Assembly (NCBI RefSeq): GCF_051020765.1
Contig: NC_134929.1
Location: 5,668,786 to 5,732,785 of the forward strand
Source of the DNA: Lasioglossum baleicum
Taxonomy: Eukaryota; Arthropoda; Insecta; Hymenoptera; Halictidae
Length of the DNA stretch: 64,000 bases
Reading direction: 5' to 3'
Shown here: positions 1-10,404 of the stretch, in pieces
How positions within the stretch are numbered: the first letter of the stretch is position 1
Layout of the letters: each line of letters begins with the position of its first letter
The notes under the pieces: generated by a model
What the model saw: the letters and a program-made list of their open reading frames with translations, nothing else
The model's database searches: none
What the model was told of the DNA's origin: nothing
Made by a program: the position numbers and the translations under genes

Positions 1-1886
1 GACCGGTAAGTGCCAAGTGGGCGCGAGTGGGCGCGGGGATAACGGGAAAGTTACAGTGATCTGATATACCACAGCGGTAAAAGTTCCACAATCGACGAGA
101 TATTCGTCAAGTTGAAGAAGAATGATATAGTAGAATGCTGACATTACCTATTCTGTAATTGCCTTATAATACTATATATAATTCTCTTATTGCATTCTTA
201 TTTTCCTTATTATCACCATTGTAATAATTGTTTACAATATAATCGATAGTTTATAGATGTAGGAAAAATGGAAGTAATTACTACGTAATATTCTACAAAT
301 GTATTGGAATTTAAAAGTAATTTGAACATTATTGCGTTATATATAAAATAATGATTCTTAAAAAATATTTTGTTGTGTTGTGTAATGACAAAATTCAATC
401 GTTCTTATTAAGATCCTTAGTAGGAAACAGAAAATTAATTTTTTTACTTATTTATCCCATACTTGTAATGCTCGACAGCATTATTGACTGCAATTATTAA
501 AGTAGAGGTAGTAACAAGATAAAAGTATTAACTAATTAAACTAATTTTCGACGGCTCCTATCCATACAATGTTATTTAGAGGCAGTATTTCGTACGAAGA
601 TATCTAAAAAAATAATTCTATTTGACTCTATACGAATATTTCTTGCACCATATATGACGCTATTTAAAAAGTGCGTGTAACATTATTTTATTTCATTCTG
701 AACTGAACCACTTCCTGAAACATGATTCATTTATGAGTACATTGTGCGACGAGACGAAGAGCTAGCAGACGAAGTCGAAGTCGAAATCTTAAAAGAATAA
801 GGACTCTCCGCGTCTCTTTTTTTCCCGACGCTGTCCTTCTTTGTGTCCGAAACTTGCGTCGCTCATTGCATAAGCAAATATCATCGGAATTATATAATTT
901 TGGTATCATTTTCATAAAAAGAAACAAAATTCACCAAATATGTTAAGGAAAATCCCATAAAAAAATAATGATAAATAATTAAGCTTTGTTGTTTGATTAG
1001 TAGTCTCACACCGATATACCCGACCCGACCCGTATCATGTTACAATGTTTCACTCCACTCCACGGCGACCGAAGCCCCCGAGCTTCACTTCCCTTTTCTC
1101 CGTTCGTCATCATAGAATAGTGTTTCCTGAAAATTGAATGTCTCTGGCCAGACTCGAGTTTTCGACATTTATAGCAAGCTTGCTATAATCTTATCTTATA
1201 TGTCAAAATTTAGTTTTCTATTTAAAATATTTTGTTGTTAAAACTCATTAATAGTTTTAAATAGTACTTGAATATATTTAAAATGATATTGGAATATTGG
1301 AATATTACAATTTGGAATGAAGGGCCTAGCCGGACGAGATAGTCCTTCGAATTATTTAAACAGCCGTTGTGCCATTCAATTTTCGGTCCATTTTCCCCAT
1401 TTACTTGCATTAATTTAATCATATAATTGCATTTAATTGAAATTGATATTTGAGATTTTTTCCCGATTTTTTGGTTCAAAATGTTAATTACACAAAGTGA
1501 AAAACACGCAAAAATTCGACAAATGCAGGTTTTTTTAGAGAAATTGAAAAATAGCATTGATCATATTTTTAGACTATCAACATATGTACTAGAACTTTTT
1601 TTACGACAGCTCGTAAACGACAAAGAGGGACTGAGGTACGAGGCAGCCGACACAGTTCAAAAGGCTGCGTACCGATTACATCAATGCACATAGGAAAGTT
1701 TTTTATTTTTCAATCTTTTTTACGGAATTACCAACGTATTTGTGAGATCCTTCTAATTAAAATGAGCCTAAATACGGCATAATTTGAGCCATATTTACTT
1801 ATTTAAAGTGTGATAATAATTACCTAATATAGGTTATTATAATATAGGTCATTTAATATAATATAGTTATAATTATAAATAATTTA
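1..1886. other. AT-rich stretch without a recognisable gene
   Basis: No reading frame here shows a domain or family resemblance; the longest are about 60-110 codons and are expected by chance in AT-rich DNA. A short block of CCCGACC-type repeats lies near 1020-1035 beside a modest GC-rich patch (1055-1105). I see no RNA gene. Confidence 0.6.
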
Positions 1887-3337
1887 GGGATGTGCGGGCC
1901 GCTCGATGTTCGGGTTCGAGTCGGGTCGGGTCGCAGAAAGTCCGGCGGCGGCCCTTCGATTCGACTTCGAATTCGTCGGGCGGGTACGAAAAGAATCGAA
2001 CAAGTTCGGGCGGACGAGTTATTGCGTTATCCGAGATTCAAATACTCTGCGTTCTTATGACATAGATAATGGTAATAATGGTTTTCTTTCTTTACTTATA
2101 ACGTGATTTTTAATATACTTGGTTTTTTTATAACTACATTAGGTATATTCGCCAAACGCGTGCCTGCTCTTTATTTGTATTAAAGCTTGAATAATGCACG
2201 TTTCATGTGAAAAACTTAAAAGACAATATTTCTAGCTTTTTAACGAATTTTCTCCGAATGAACTTAGATATGTATCGATAATATCATTAAAATGTCTTTA
2301 CGGAAGTTATACAATACACCTAGAATATTACATTATGGTAAAGTATGGCAATAATTAAAAACGAAATATAAATATAAACATTATACGTATTATATTTCGT
2401 GTTTATATTTTATTCTGTATTATCTATAGGCTCTATATAATTAACCTCCCGATTTTATAGGGAAGTTATTGTAATGACCCCGAAAATCGAAAATCGATTT
2501 TTTAGCAGATCTTCACGTTTCATGGTCATTGCAGTCATTTTAGACTATTTTCAGCAAAATGTTCGTATGTGTGTGTGCGTGCGTGCGTGCGCGCGTATGG
2601 CCGTTTCTATGTAATCAAATTTTTCGTTAACGTTTTCAGAAAAAGTAACAACGCGATCAGGATGATGAATGATGCAATCGATATGCCCCGCTGTAACTTA
2701 GAGCTGATTAGATTTTGGTCCATTTTGGTCAAGTAGTTTTTTAGTTTTTTTAGTTTTTTCGAAAGAAGTTCATTCAACAATGCAATTTATACGAGAGAAC
2801 GGAAAGTTTCCACCGAAGAAACAAACGTAATTACACAAAAAAATTTTTTTCGATTTCTTTAAAATTTAAAAAAAAAAATTTTTTTTAATTTTTTTTTGTA
2901 CCTTACGATGATGTTTCCGCTTACAATAATCGAAAATTATCCCAATGCAAGAGTGAGTTAATCATCTCTACTCGCGAGAATACATTTTCAAAGACTATCG
3001 ATGAAAGTACAAAAAAAAATTTATATTACAATCTTTAAAAAAACAATCAGTTCAAAACGAATTATTAACTGAGATTAAATTGAAAATTAATATAAAGTAT
3101 ATGATAATTATTAATAACATTGATGTTGAAAACGGATTGATTAATGGAGCACACATGCGGAATATTAAAATTTATTACTTTTCAAGAAAATACTAAAATT
3201 CCGTCTATATTGTGGTTAGATTTTCAATTGGCCAGAGTAGGAGTGAAAGTAAGAACTCGTTATCGTGATTATATGAAAAATGCACAAATATTGATCAAAA
3301 TTTTACACCAATAATAAAAATATCGAATCAAGTACAT

Positions 3338-3553
3338 ATGTCGAGTGAGGAAAAATATCAAATCACACGTAGTCAATTTCCAGTGGTTCCTGCTGAAGCG
3401 ATTACGATTCATAAAAGTCAGGGACTAACATACGAGAAAGTATGTTTGGATTTTAAAAAATCAGAAAGGCGAACTTTACAAATATTGTATGTAGCACTGA
3501 GCAGAGTTTCAAAATTGAGCGCAGTTTATATATTTTGGGACAATTTAAATTAA
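3338..3553 (+). pseudogene. PIF1-like Helitron helicase, C-terminal fragment (copy 1)
   Basis: The 71-residue frame contains AITIHKSQG followed by LYVALSRV, which are the conserved helicase motifs V and VI of PIF1-family helicases carried by Helitrons. In autonomous elements this helicase unwinds DNA during rolling-circle transposition. The Walker A and B motifs and the Rep nuclease are absent from the whole element. Weak helicase-like coding continues upstream (INNIDVENGL near 3112), but stops and shifts break it. The protein is nearly identical to the copy at 36882-37223, which shows both came from one already truncated source. Confidence 0.8.
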
Positions 3554-3803
3554 CAGTATCGAAGAAAACCAAGATCACTACTGCAAACCCGGATAATGAG
3601 GAGTTGTATCGTTTGCGAAAAACTAATTAAGACAATTTATTTTGCAACATTAGTATGCTATAACAAGGAACCAAGCGAGCAACGAGCATACGATGTTGGT
3701 TTAATGTGACGCCATATAGCAAACATTTTGATAAGTAGAAAACTATTGAATATCCCTGAAAACGTATAATCTTCTTAAAACGTACACTTAATAATGATAA
3801 TAA

Positions 3804-4514
3804 CCCAGCCAACCAAAAATCCAAATTTGGTCGACCTCCTGTGCGCGCATATGCCGAGCTAGTGTCATCCGTAGGACTAGGGTTTGGACATGGGCATGAG
3901 GTCGGCATCAGGTCGGCACGAATCGGCTGAATGTGCCTTTGTGGCAGCACTGTCGCACTGATGTGGCGCATGCCGAATGGCAGCACCGTCGCACCGATGT
4001 GGCTGGCGAATATCGATATACGATCGTATATATCGAACGATATATACGATAACGATCGTTTTACAGGGCAGCACCGTCAGCGAGGGTAGGTGGCACTAAT
4101 GTGGCAGACAGTGGCAGATGACGGCGAAGTAAATTTCTATCGTACCAAATATACAGCACTTGTCCCTTTTATTCTCATTCATTCTCGACAATTCGAAATA
4201 CCCATACAAATTTTATTTAGTTCTTATATTTGTTATTGTGCTGCCCTGTAAAACGATATTCGGCATGCGCTACATCAGTGCGACAGTGCTGCCACAAAGG
4301 CACATTCAGCCGATTCGTGCCGACCTGATGCCGACCTCATGCCCATGTCCAAACCCAAGTCCTACGGATGACACTAGCTCGGCATATGCGCGCACAGGAG
4401 GTCGTCCAAAATTAAGCCAATCGGGCTTTGAGCACCTCCGAGCGTAGATTGGACAATGATTTGCCGATCTGTGCCCTAGGCACGGCTTGCCCAAGGCACG
4501 TCTGGTTAGCTGGG
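3804..4514. mobile_element. Foldback element inserted in Helitron copy 1
   Basis: The ends CCCAGCCAACCA (3804-3815) and TGGTTAGCTGGG (4503-4514) are inverted repeats with one mismatch. Behind them, about 3826-3978 is the near-perfect reverse complement of about 4259-4410. Helitron copy 2 has the empty site at 37473-37482, and comparing the two gives a 2-bp duplication (AA). The unique centre contains short palindromic CGATATATCG runs. The open frames here are palindrome artefacts. The superfamily is not clear from the ends alone. Confidence 0.75.
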
Positions 4515-4690
4515 AATATACTGCAACTAACGAATCGGGAAGTTCTTTGTGTGGCTCGTGGAGAGTCACACACCAAATAAAAAAAAAACATTAATAGCTA
4601 TAGGTACTACTAGCCATGCGTACCACTAACCCTTTCGCAAGAGCATTCCTATCCGCGAGCGAGCAAAGCGAGCGAGCAAAAACAACCCTA

Positions 4691-4732
4691 CTCGCGAGCG
4701 AGCGAAGCGAGCGAGCAACAATAACCCTCTAG
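4691..4732 (+). other. Helitron 3' hairpin and CTAG terminus
   Basis: GCGAGCGAGC-GAA-GCGAGCGAGC is followed by AACAATAACCCT and CTAG, with T next. Helitron transposase recognises such a hairpin plus CTRR as the stop signal and inserts between A and T. A second similar palindrome lies about 45 bases upstream (4655-4680), so the terminator is doubled. The same pair is present at 37620-37688. Confidence 0.75.
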
Positions 4733-4788
4733 TTTTTTATTTTATATGATTTTATTTTAAGTTAATTTCTATTTTATTTTATATTGTA

Positions 4789-5035
4789 TGTGAGGTTATG
4801 AGATAAGTGACGATAGATGGCGCAGAGCGCGTCAGAGGAGGAGTTGCGATCGTCGACCATTGAGGGCGATCTTGTAGAGGCCTGACCGCCGAAGAGAGTG
4901 CAAGAGCGTCAAGAGAGTACAAGCGTAAAGGGAAAAGCATTTATACATTTATATACATTTGTTCTTTTAATATATATATATATATCCACAGTATTTTGGT
5001 ACAATATTACTGCTTCTCTGTTAATTACAACCACA
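4789..5035 (+). repeat. Copia 5' LTR (247 bp)
   Basis: It starts TGTGAGGTTATGAG and ends AACCACA. A TA-rich microsatellite (4970-4986) sits near the end. Compared with the 3' LTR it lacks 27 bp at its left edge, consistent with loss between two TGTGAGGTTAT repeats. Confidence 0.93.
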
Positions 5036-5037
5036 AA

Positions 5038-5049
5038 TGGTAGCAGAGC
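5038..5049 (+). other. Copia primer-binding site, initiator tRNA-Met
   Basis: TGGTAGCAGAG lies two bases after the LTR end and is complementary to the CCA end of eukaryotic initiator tRNA-Met, the usual primer for minus-strand synthesis in Copia elements. Confidence 0.85.
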
Positions 5050-5104
5050 GTGGTTTCAAAGAGAAGCACAGTAAGGTAAAAAAGAAGTGACCACGTGAGA
5101 AGAC

Positions 5105-8100
5105 ATGGCGGACAATTGGAACCTGGCCAACGTAGAGCCACTAAATAATACAAATTATTTTTTATGGAAAGAGAAAATAGAGGGGATATTGAGATCAAAA
5201 AGATTGTGGAAGAAGATCATGGGAGTTAAACCGCCCCAAAAACCCCGGGCAGACGATAAAGAGTACGAAACAAAATTCAAAGCATGGAATGAATGGGATG
5301 ATGATAATTATACAGCCCGAACAATCATGCTGAACACAATGACTGAAGCACAAATAATGAAATATACGCATGAGAAAAATGCAGAAAAATTATGGAACCT
5401 CGTAAAATCCAACATGGCGGCCGAGACCGAGCAGCTGAAAACGCGGTCGCTGAGTGAGCTGACTAACCTAAAAATGAAGAGAGACGAACACGTGGATGAC
5501 TATATGAATAGAGCAGAGGGATTGAAGAACAAGTGCCAACAATTGGGTAAGAGCGTAGAAGATTTTGAATTAAAAATGTATATTTTGAAGGGATTAAGAA
5601 GAGAATTTGAATCGAACGTCAGAATATTAGAGAGTCAGACAAATGTAACCATAAACGATGTCAGATATGCGCTGAAACAAGAAGAGATGAGAAAAGAAAC
5701 AGGCCATGAGGAAAGACATAATGAGAATGTACGAAAGGTGAGAGATGGTATGAGGAACGAGGTAAATTGTTATAAATGTGGACAGAAAGGCCATTTTGCA
5801 GACCAATGTCGTTCAAGACTGAGATGTTTTAGTTGCAATGGACTAGATCATATTGCTGCTGAATGTAGGAATCAGAGACAGATCACAACAACGAGGGCAA
5901 GAGGAAACAACTATCGTGGCAATACAAGAGGAAGAGGACATCGTGGACAAGGAAGAGGAGAGAGAATGATGCGAACAGCGAATGAAACTGTGATGAGCGT
6001 AAGTGAAAGTGCAATTGCGAATGAAAGAGCGTACCAATGTGATGTGAAAAAAGACTTTATAGCGAACCATTACGATATAAAAACTGTTTGGCTTTTGGAC
6101 TCCGGCTCGACAAGTCACATGTCAAACAATGTGAACATTTTTGATAGTATAGAATGCGATAATAGAGATATAACTTTAGCTGATAAAGAGGGGAAGAAAA
6201 TTACTTCAAGCGGGATAGGAGAAATTGTCATAAAGCAGAGAGATGTTCAGAATAATGTTAGATTAAAGAATGTGTTATATGTTCCAGAACTAAATTCAAA
6301 TTTGTTATCGGTAGCTAAATTCACAGATTATGGATATACAGTGCAATTTGATAGAGACAGTGCGATTGTTTATAAAGATAAAAACAGAGTAGAAATGAGG
6401 GCAAAGAGAGAGGGAAATGGGTACTATGTAATATCTCATATAGCGAGTAGTGAAAATGTAAAAAGTGTTAAAGATGATGAGGTATGGCATAGGAGATTAG
6501 GACATTTAAATAGAGATTTAATTATGCAAATGAGAGCTCAGGACTTAGTTTCAGGAATGAAAAGAATAAGTGAGAGAAATGGACAATGTGAAGCCTGTGT
6601 AGAAGGAAAGACGTGTCAGAAGACTCATCGAAGATTGGAGAAGAGAAGAGCAGAAGAAATAATGGACTTGTGGCACACAGATCTGATTGGACCAGTGAGA
6701 CCAGCATCAAGAGGAGGCAAAAATTATATCCTAACAGTAATCGATGATTATTCGAGATATGTTTTTGTGTCATTACTTTATGAGAAAGGTGAGGCCACAA
6801 ATGAATTAATAAAGCTAATAAAACAAAAGGAAAATGAAACTAGAATGAAGCTGAAAGCCATACGATCAGACAATGGTGGTGAATTCATAGGTAAAGATCT
6901 AAAAGAGTGGTTAGAAAACAAAGGCATCAAACATGAGTTTAGCCCAGTATGGACGCCACAGAGCAATGGATTAATAGAAAGAATGAACAGATCCATTATT
7001 GAAATAACGAGATCAATGATCAGTGACTGTCAGATACCAATGGACTTCTGGGGAGAAGCGGTGTGCACGTCAGCCCATATTAAAAATAGAGTAAAAACAT
7101 CGGTTCATGGGAGGACACCCTATGAGCTATGGGTTGGAAGAAGACCAAACGTAGGATACATGAAAAGATTCGGTTGTATCGCCTACGTATTGATAAAGGG
7201 TATTAATAAAAGAAAATTTGATGCAAAGACAATGAGAGGTATATTTGTAGGCTATGGAACAAATAACACATATAGAGTTTATATACCAGATAAAGACAGA
7301 GTTCAATGTGCTTGTGACGTAAAATTTGATGAAAAGAGAAATGGAGTGGAAATATTAAAAGGAAAGAAGATAGAAGATAATGATAGAAGAAATAATCTAA
7401 TATTTATTGGACTCAGAAATGAAGATGATGAAAGAAATGAATTCGAGAGAGATATTGAGAGTGAAACAAATATACAAGAACCAGATGACTCCAATAACAA
7501 TGATGGAGGAAGACTTGAAAAATCTCAAGTAGAAGAAGAAGAGCATCCACCCGAGGACAACATACATGAGGAAGATAAAAATCTAAACTTGCAAAATAAT
7601 ATACAAGGGAGTGCAGAAATCAAGAGGATTGGAAGGCCAAGAGGCACTACGAGCGAAGTAATGAAACTTCGAAAACACAAAGCAGAAGTAGAACAACAAG
7701 AGAGAGAGATACAACAAAATTTGAGGAGATCAACTAGAATACACAATAGAAATACAGCGATGAGTGTAATGGAAGAAGAAATACCCAAGAATGTGGAACA
7801 AGCAAAGAATTCCGGCAATTGGATGAAATGGAAAAGGGCAATGGATGAAGAGATAGAGTGCATAAAGAGACACGAAGTATGGGAAATGCTGCCCTATACA
7901 ACAGATAAAAAAATAATAAAAAGCAAATGGATTTATAGTCTAAAGGAAAACCCTGACACAAAAGAGCCACGATACAAAGCTCGTTTGGTGGCTGTGGGAT
8001 GCGCACAGCGTCCTGGTTTTGACTACAGTGAAACATTTGCTCCTGTCGCCCGAATAGAGTCGATTAGACTGCTGCTGAGTATCGCTGCAGAGAGAAGAGC

Positions 8101-9316
8101 GAAGGTGAGGATGTACGACGTGAAGACTGCGTTCTTACATGGAGTGCTGAAGGAAGAAATATACATGAAGACGCCAGATGGATATGGACAAAGTGAAAAT
8201 ACAGTGTGCAAACTAAAAAAGAGCATTTATGGTTTGAAACAAGCTGGCAAATGCTGGAATGAGTATCTTACAGAAGTGATGATAGAAAGTGGAATGTGCC
8301 AATCGAAGGAAGATCAGTGTTTATTTTATAAAAGCGAAGGACAGAAGTTCCTATACTGTGCAATACATGTTGACGATATGGTAACTGTAGCGAGTGATAA
8401 AGACATTGAAAAGTGTTATATGAATAAAATAGGAACTAAAATAGATTTAAAATGTTTGGGTGATGCGAGACATGTATTAGGTATGCAAATAGAACAAAAG
8501 AATGGAAGAGTGTATGTAAGTCAAGAGAACTATATAAAAAAACTTTTAACAATGTATGGGATGGATGAGTGCAATAGTACGTCAAATCCGATTGACGTGA
8601 ATGCAAAGATGGATGATTATGAACAGAGTGGTAAATGCAATATCAAAGAATACCAAGAATTAGTAGGGAGGTTGATGTTTTTAAGTGTTAATACAAGACC
8701 AGACATTGCTTTCGCATTGAGTTACTTATCGCAGTATAATAACGATGCAAGAGAAATGCATATGGGGGGATTAAAGAGAGTGTTACGATACCTAAGGGGA
8801 ACAATAAATTATCGTTTATGTTATGGAGGTAAAAATGTAAAAAACAGAGTTGATTGTGAAACAGATGCGTCTTGGGATTCATCAAAAGATGCTAAGTCAT
8901 TTACTGGGACATTAGTTTACCGAAATGGAGATTTGATTTTATGGAGAAGCAGAAAGCAATGTACGGTAGCTCTATCTTCAACAGAAAGCGAATTAGAAGC
9001 GATGCTTGAAGGAATGAAAGATGTAATATGGTTAGATAGATTACAAAGAGAAGTAACAGGTAATACAAAAATAACCAAAGAGATAAAGAGTGATAGTTTA
9101 AATGTAGTTAAACTAGCGAATGGCGGAAATTATAAATCGAGAACAAAACTATTAAATAGAAAGTTTCATTTTGTTCGAGAGGGTATGAAAGAAAATAACA
9201 TAATTGTAACTCATGTTTCTAGCGAAGAAATGCGTGCGGATTGTTTAACGAAAGCTCTGAGTGGACCAAAATTATATAGGAATGTAAAGGAAATCGTAAC
9301 AACCGATGAACAATAA
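5105..9316 (+). CDS. Copia gag-pol polyprotein, intact, 1403 residues
   Basis: This single frame encodes capsid, protease, integrase, reverse transcriptase and RNase H in Copia order. Gag occupies about residues 1-215, followed by two CCHC zinc knuckles (CYKCGQKGHFADQC near 222 and CFSCNGLDHIAAEC near 241). The protease motif DSGST is at D332. The GAG-pre-integrase HRRLGH motif is near 465. The integrase triad is D526, D589 and E625, with D35E spacing. Reverse transcriptase begins near 900, with catalytic VDD at D1090-D1091. RNase H has D1254 and the SSTESE motif at E1294. Length and order match the family and no stop or frameshift is present. The start ATG lies 70 bases after the 5' LTR and the stop just before the purine tract. 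All catalytic residues I looked for are present, so it may be functional. Confidence 0.96.
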   Translation: MADNWNLANVEPLNNTNYFLWKEKIEGILRSKRLWKKIMGVKPPQKPRADDKEYETKFKAWNEWDDDNYTARTIMLNTMTEAQIMKYTHEKNAEKLWNLVKSNMAAETEQLKTRSLSELTNLKMKRDEHVDDYMNRAEGLKNKCQQLGKSVEDFELKMYILKGLRREFESNVRILESQTNVTINDVRYALKQEEMRKETGHEERHNENVRKVRDGMRNEVNCYKCGQKGHFADQCRSRLRCFSCNGLDHIAAECRNQRQITTTRARGNNYRGNTRGRGHRGQGRGERMMRTANETVMSVSESAIANERAYQCDVKKDFIANHYDIKTVWLLDSGSTSHMSNNVNIFDSIECDNRDITLADKEGKKITSSGIGEIVIKQRDVQNNVRLKNVLYVPELNSNLLSVAKFTDYGYTVQFDRDSAIVYKDKNRVEMRAKREGNGYYVISHIASSENVKSVKDDEVWHRRLGHLNRDLIMQMRAQDLVSGMKRISERNGQCEACVEGKTCQKTHRRLEKRRAEEIMDLWHTDLIGPVRPASRGGKNYILTVIDDYSRYVFVSLLYEKGEATNELIKLIKQKENETRMKLKAIRSDNGGEFIGKDLKEWLENKGIKHEFSPVWTPQSNGLIERMNRSIIEITRSMISDCQIPMDFWGEAVCTSAHIKNRVKTSVHGRTPYELWVGRRPNVGYMKRFGCIAYVLIKGINKRKFDAKTMRGIFVGYGTNNTYRVYIPDKDRVQCACDVKFDEKRNGVEILKGKKIEDNDRRNNLIFIGLRNEDDERNEFERDIESETNIQEPDDSNNNDGGRLEKSQVEEEEHPPEDNIHEEDKNLNLQNNIQGSAEIKRIGRPRGTTSEVMKLRKHKAEVEQQEREIQQNLRRSTRIHNRNTAMSVMEEEIPKNVEQAKNSGNWMKWKRAMDEEIECIKRHEVWEMLPYTTDKKIIKSKWIYSLKENPDTKEPRYKARLVAVGCAQRPGFDYSETFAPVARIESIRLLLSIAAERRAKVRMYDVKTAFLHGVLKEEIYMKTPDGYGQSENTVCKLKKSIYGLKQAGKCWNEYLTEVMIESGMCQSKEDQCLFYKSEGQKFLYCAIHVDDMVTVASDKDIEKCYMNKIGTKIDLKCLGDARHVLGMQIEQKNGRVYVSQENYIKKLLTMYGMDECNSTSNPIDVNAKMDDYEQSGKCNIKEYQELVGRLMFLSVNTRPDIAFALSYLSQYNNDAREMHMGGLKRVLRYLRGTINYRLCYGGKNVKNRVDCETDASWDSSKDAKSFTGTLVYRNGDLILWRSRKQCTVALSSTESELEAMLEGMKDVIWLDRLQREVTGNTKITKEIKSDSLNVVKLANGGNYKSRTKLLNRKFHFVREGMKENNIIVTHVSSEEMRADCLTKALSGPKLYRNVKEIVTTDEQ

Positions 9317-9320
9317 AAAC

Positions 9321-9332
9321 AAGAGGGGTGTG
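9321..9332 (+). other. Copia polypurine tract
   Basis: AAGAGGGG immediately precedes TGTGTGTGAGG. It lies five bases after the polyprotein stop, where plus-strand DNA synthesis would be primed. Its position argues that the genuine U3 begins at about 9333, not at the inner TGTGAGG at 9360. Confidence 0.65.
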
Positions 9333-9602
9333 TGTGAGGTTATTTTTATTGTGAGATAGTGTGAGGTTATGAGATAAGTGACGATAGATGGCGCAGAGCG
9401 CGTCAGAGGAGGAGTTGCGATCGTCGACCATTGAGGGCGATCTTGTAGAGGCCTGACTGCCGAAGAGAGTGCAAGAGCGTCAAGAGAGTACAAGCGTAAA
9501 GGGAAAAGCATTTATACATTTATATACATTTGTTCTTTTAATATATATATATCCACAGTATTTTGGTACAATATTACTGCTTCTCTGTTAATTACAACCA
9601 CA
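9333..9602 (+). repeat. Copia 3' LTR (270 bp, or 243 bp if counted from 9360)
   Basis: TGTGAGGTTAT occurs at 9333 and again at 9360. The part from 9360 matches the 5' LTR with one substitution and a shorter TA run, ending AACCACA before the TTGTA target repeat. The 27 extra bases on the left are missing from the 5' copy. Confidence 0.85.
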
Positions 9603-9988
9603 TTGTATACTATATATTATCTTTTAAGAATTTGTGTAAGATTAATGATAGTTAAGTAGGTTACTTAACAGTTAATAAAAACATCACCCACTGAAAAGTT
9701 ATCATAACTTATTACATACCACGTTGTAAATATTTTCTTATAATTTTTTCACGTGAAACGTGCATTATTTCAAATTTTAATACAAATAACGATCATGCAC
9801 ATGTCTGCCGAATATACCTAATGTACTTATATAAAAATCACATTATGGACAAGTTATGAAAGAAATACGTACCATTATTATTATTATCTATTTCATAAGA
9901 ACGCACAGTTGATTCTCGGGTATCGTGATAACTCGTTCGTGCGATCTTGTTCTATTGTTTTAGAAGCCGCCCGACAAAGGTGAGTCAT

Positions 9989-10193
9989 GAGTACACTGCG
10001 GATCTTTATGCAAAATAAAAAATGTTTGCATTGATTGCACGGCACATGAGCCAAATATAAATTGTATTCTTCTTTTAATTATCCTATTAAGCTGAAACTA
10101 ATATGTTGATGTCCTTAAATATTTTTAACATGTCCACTGCTTTAAATTGAACGTGTACATTTTTGTCATACATGCATAAAATCCGCAGTCTAG
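9989..10193. mobile_element. About 205-bp MITE with ACTGCGGAT ends (family X)
   Basis: The left end reads ACTGCGGATCTTTATGCA and the right end TGCATAAAATCCGCAGTCTAG, an imperfect inverted pair. The same family, of about the same length, appears as 207-bp copies at 53792, 55747 and 56663, and as a copy split by a solo LTR at 50983. Related ends bound the shell at 31071-32553. No coding capacity. Confidence 0.7.
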
Positions 10194-10404
10194 TCATAAG
10201 CTTCCCGATGTGTCTGATGTATCGCGTACCCGACTCGAGCCCGATAGGCGAAAAACCAAAACAAGGTAATATGGTATGGTATGGACATAATATTTGGTCC
10301 CCTCAGGGTTTCAAATTCATTTACCAATCCTCTTCCTTTTTCCACTCTCACCATCGCCTTTTCAGCGGGACCTACTGTTTATGGTGGGTTCCGAACCACC
10401 TTTT

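Larger units (their letters stand above)
2432..4732 (+). mobile_element. Helitron-like element, copy 1 (interrupted)
   Basis: This is a direct, nearly identical copy of the element at 36124-37688. The 5' end reads TCTATAT and is followed by a hairpin with CTCCCGAT and GGGAAGTT arms. A 12-bp inverted match to the 5' end (AATCGGGAAGTT, one mismatch) lies at 4533-4544, as in the sub-terminal inverted repeats of Helentron-type elements. The 3' end has a GC-rich palindrome (GCGAGCGAGCGAAGCGAGCG) followed 12 bases later by CTAG, the classic Helitron 3' signature. The two copies diverge right after CTAGTT, which supports the 3' boundary; the exact 5' base is less certain. Only the last motifs of a PIF1-like helicase remain inside, so this is non-autonomous. 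Confidence 0.8.
4789..9602 (+). mobile_element. Complete Ty1/Copia LTR retrotransposon
   Basis: The element is bounded by TG...CA LTRs and a perfect 5-bp target duplication TTGTA (4784-4788 and 9603-9607). It has a primer-binding site matching initiator tRNA-Met, one uninterrupted polyprotein, and a purine tract before the 3' LTR. The LTRs differ by one substitution in the shared part, a 4-bp change in a TA run, and a 27-bp length difference at the left edge of U3. The intact frame and near-identical LTRs mean a recent, possibly still active insertion. Confidence 0.95.
1887..10237. mobile_element. Probable long terminal-repeat element split by a Helitron and a Copia insertion
   Basis: The stretch 1970-2240 recurs in inverted, diverged form at about 9720-9980. 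Shared blocks include the sequence around the 'GCGTTCTTATGA' motif, 'TTAGGTATATTCG' and 'AATAATGCACGTTTCA'. The outer ends also resemble each other in inverted orientation: 1890-1935 is rich in GGGTCGGG and 10205-10237 reads CCCGACTCGAGCCCG. The left end reads TAGGGATGTGCGGG, close to the TAGGGGTGTGC end of the element at 58,780. I infer one old foldback or hAT-like element of about 1 kb, later opened by the Helitron, the Copia and a small MITE. No target duplication was established, and two independent inverted copies remain possible. Confidence 0.4.

Noticed and set aside
5843..9511. Many antisense open frames inside the Copia polyprotein
   Set aside because: They are shadows of a codon-biased, A-rich coding strand and show no homology; the plus-strand polyprotein explains the region.
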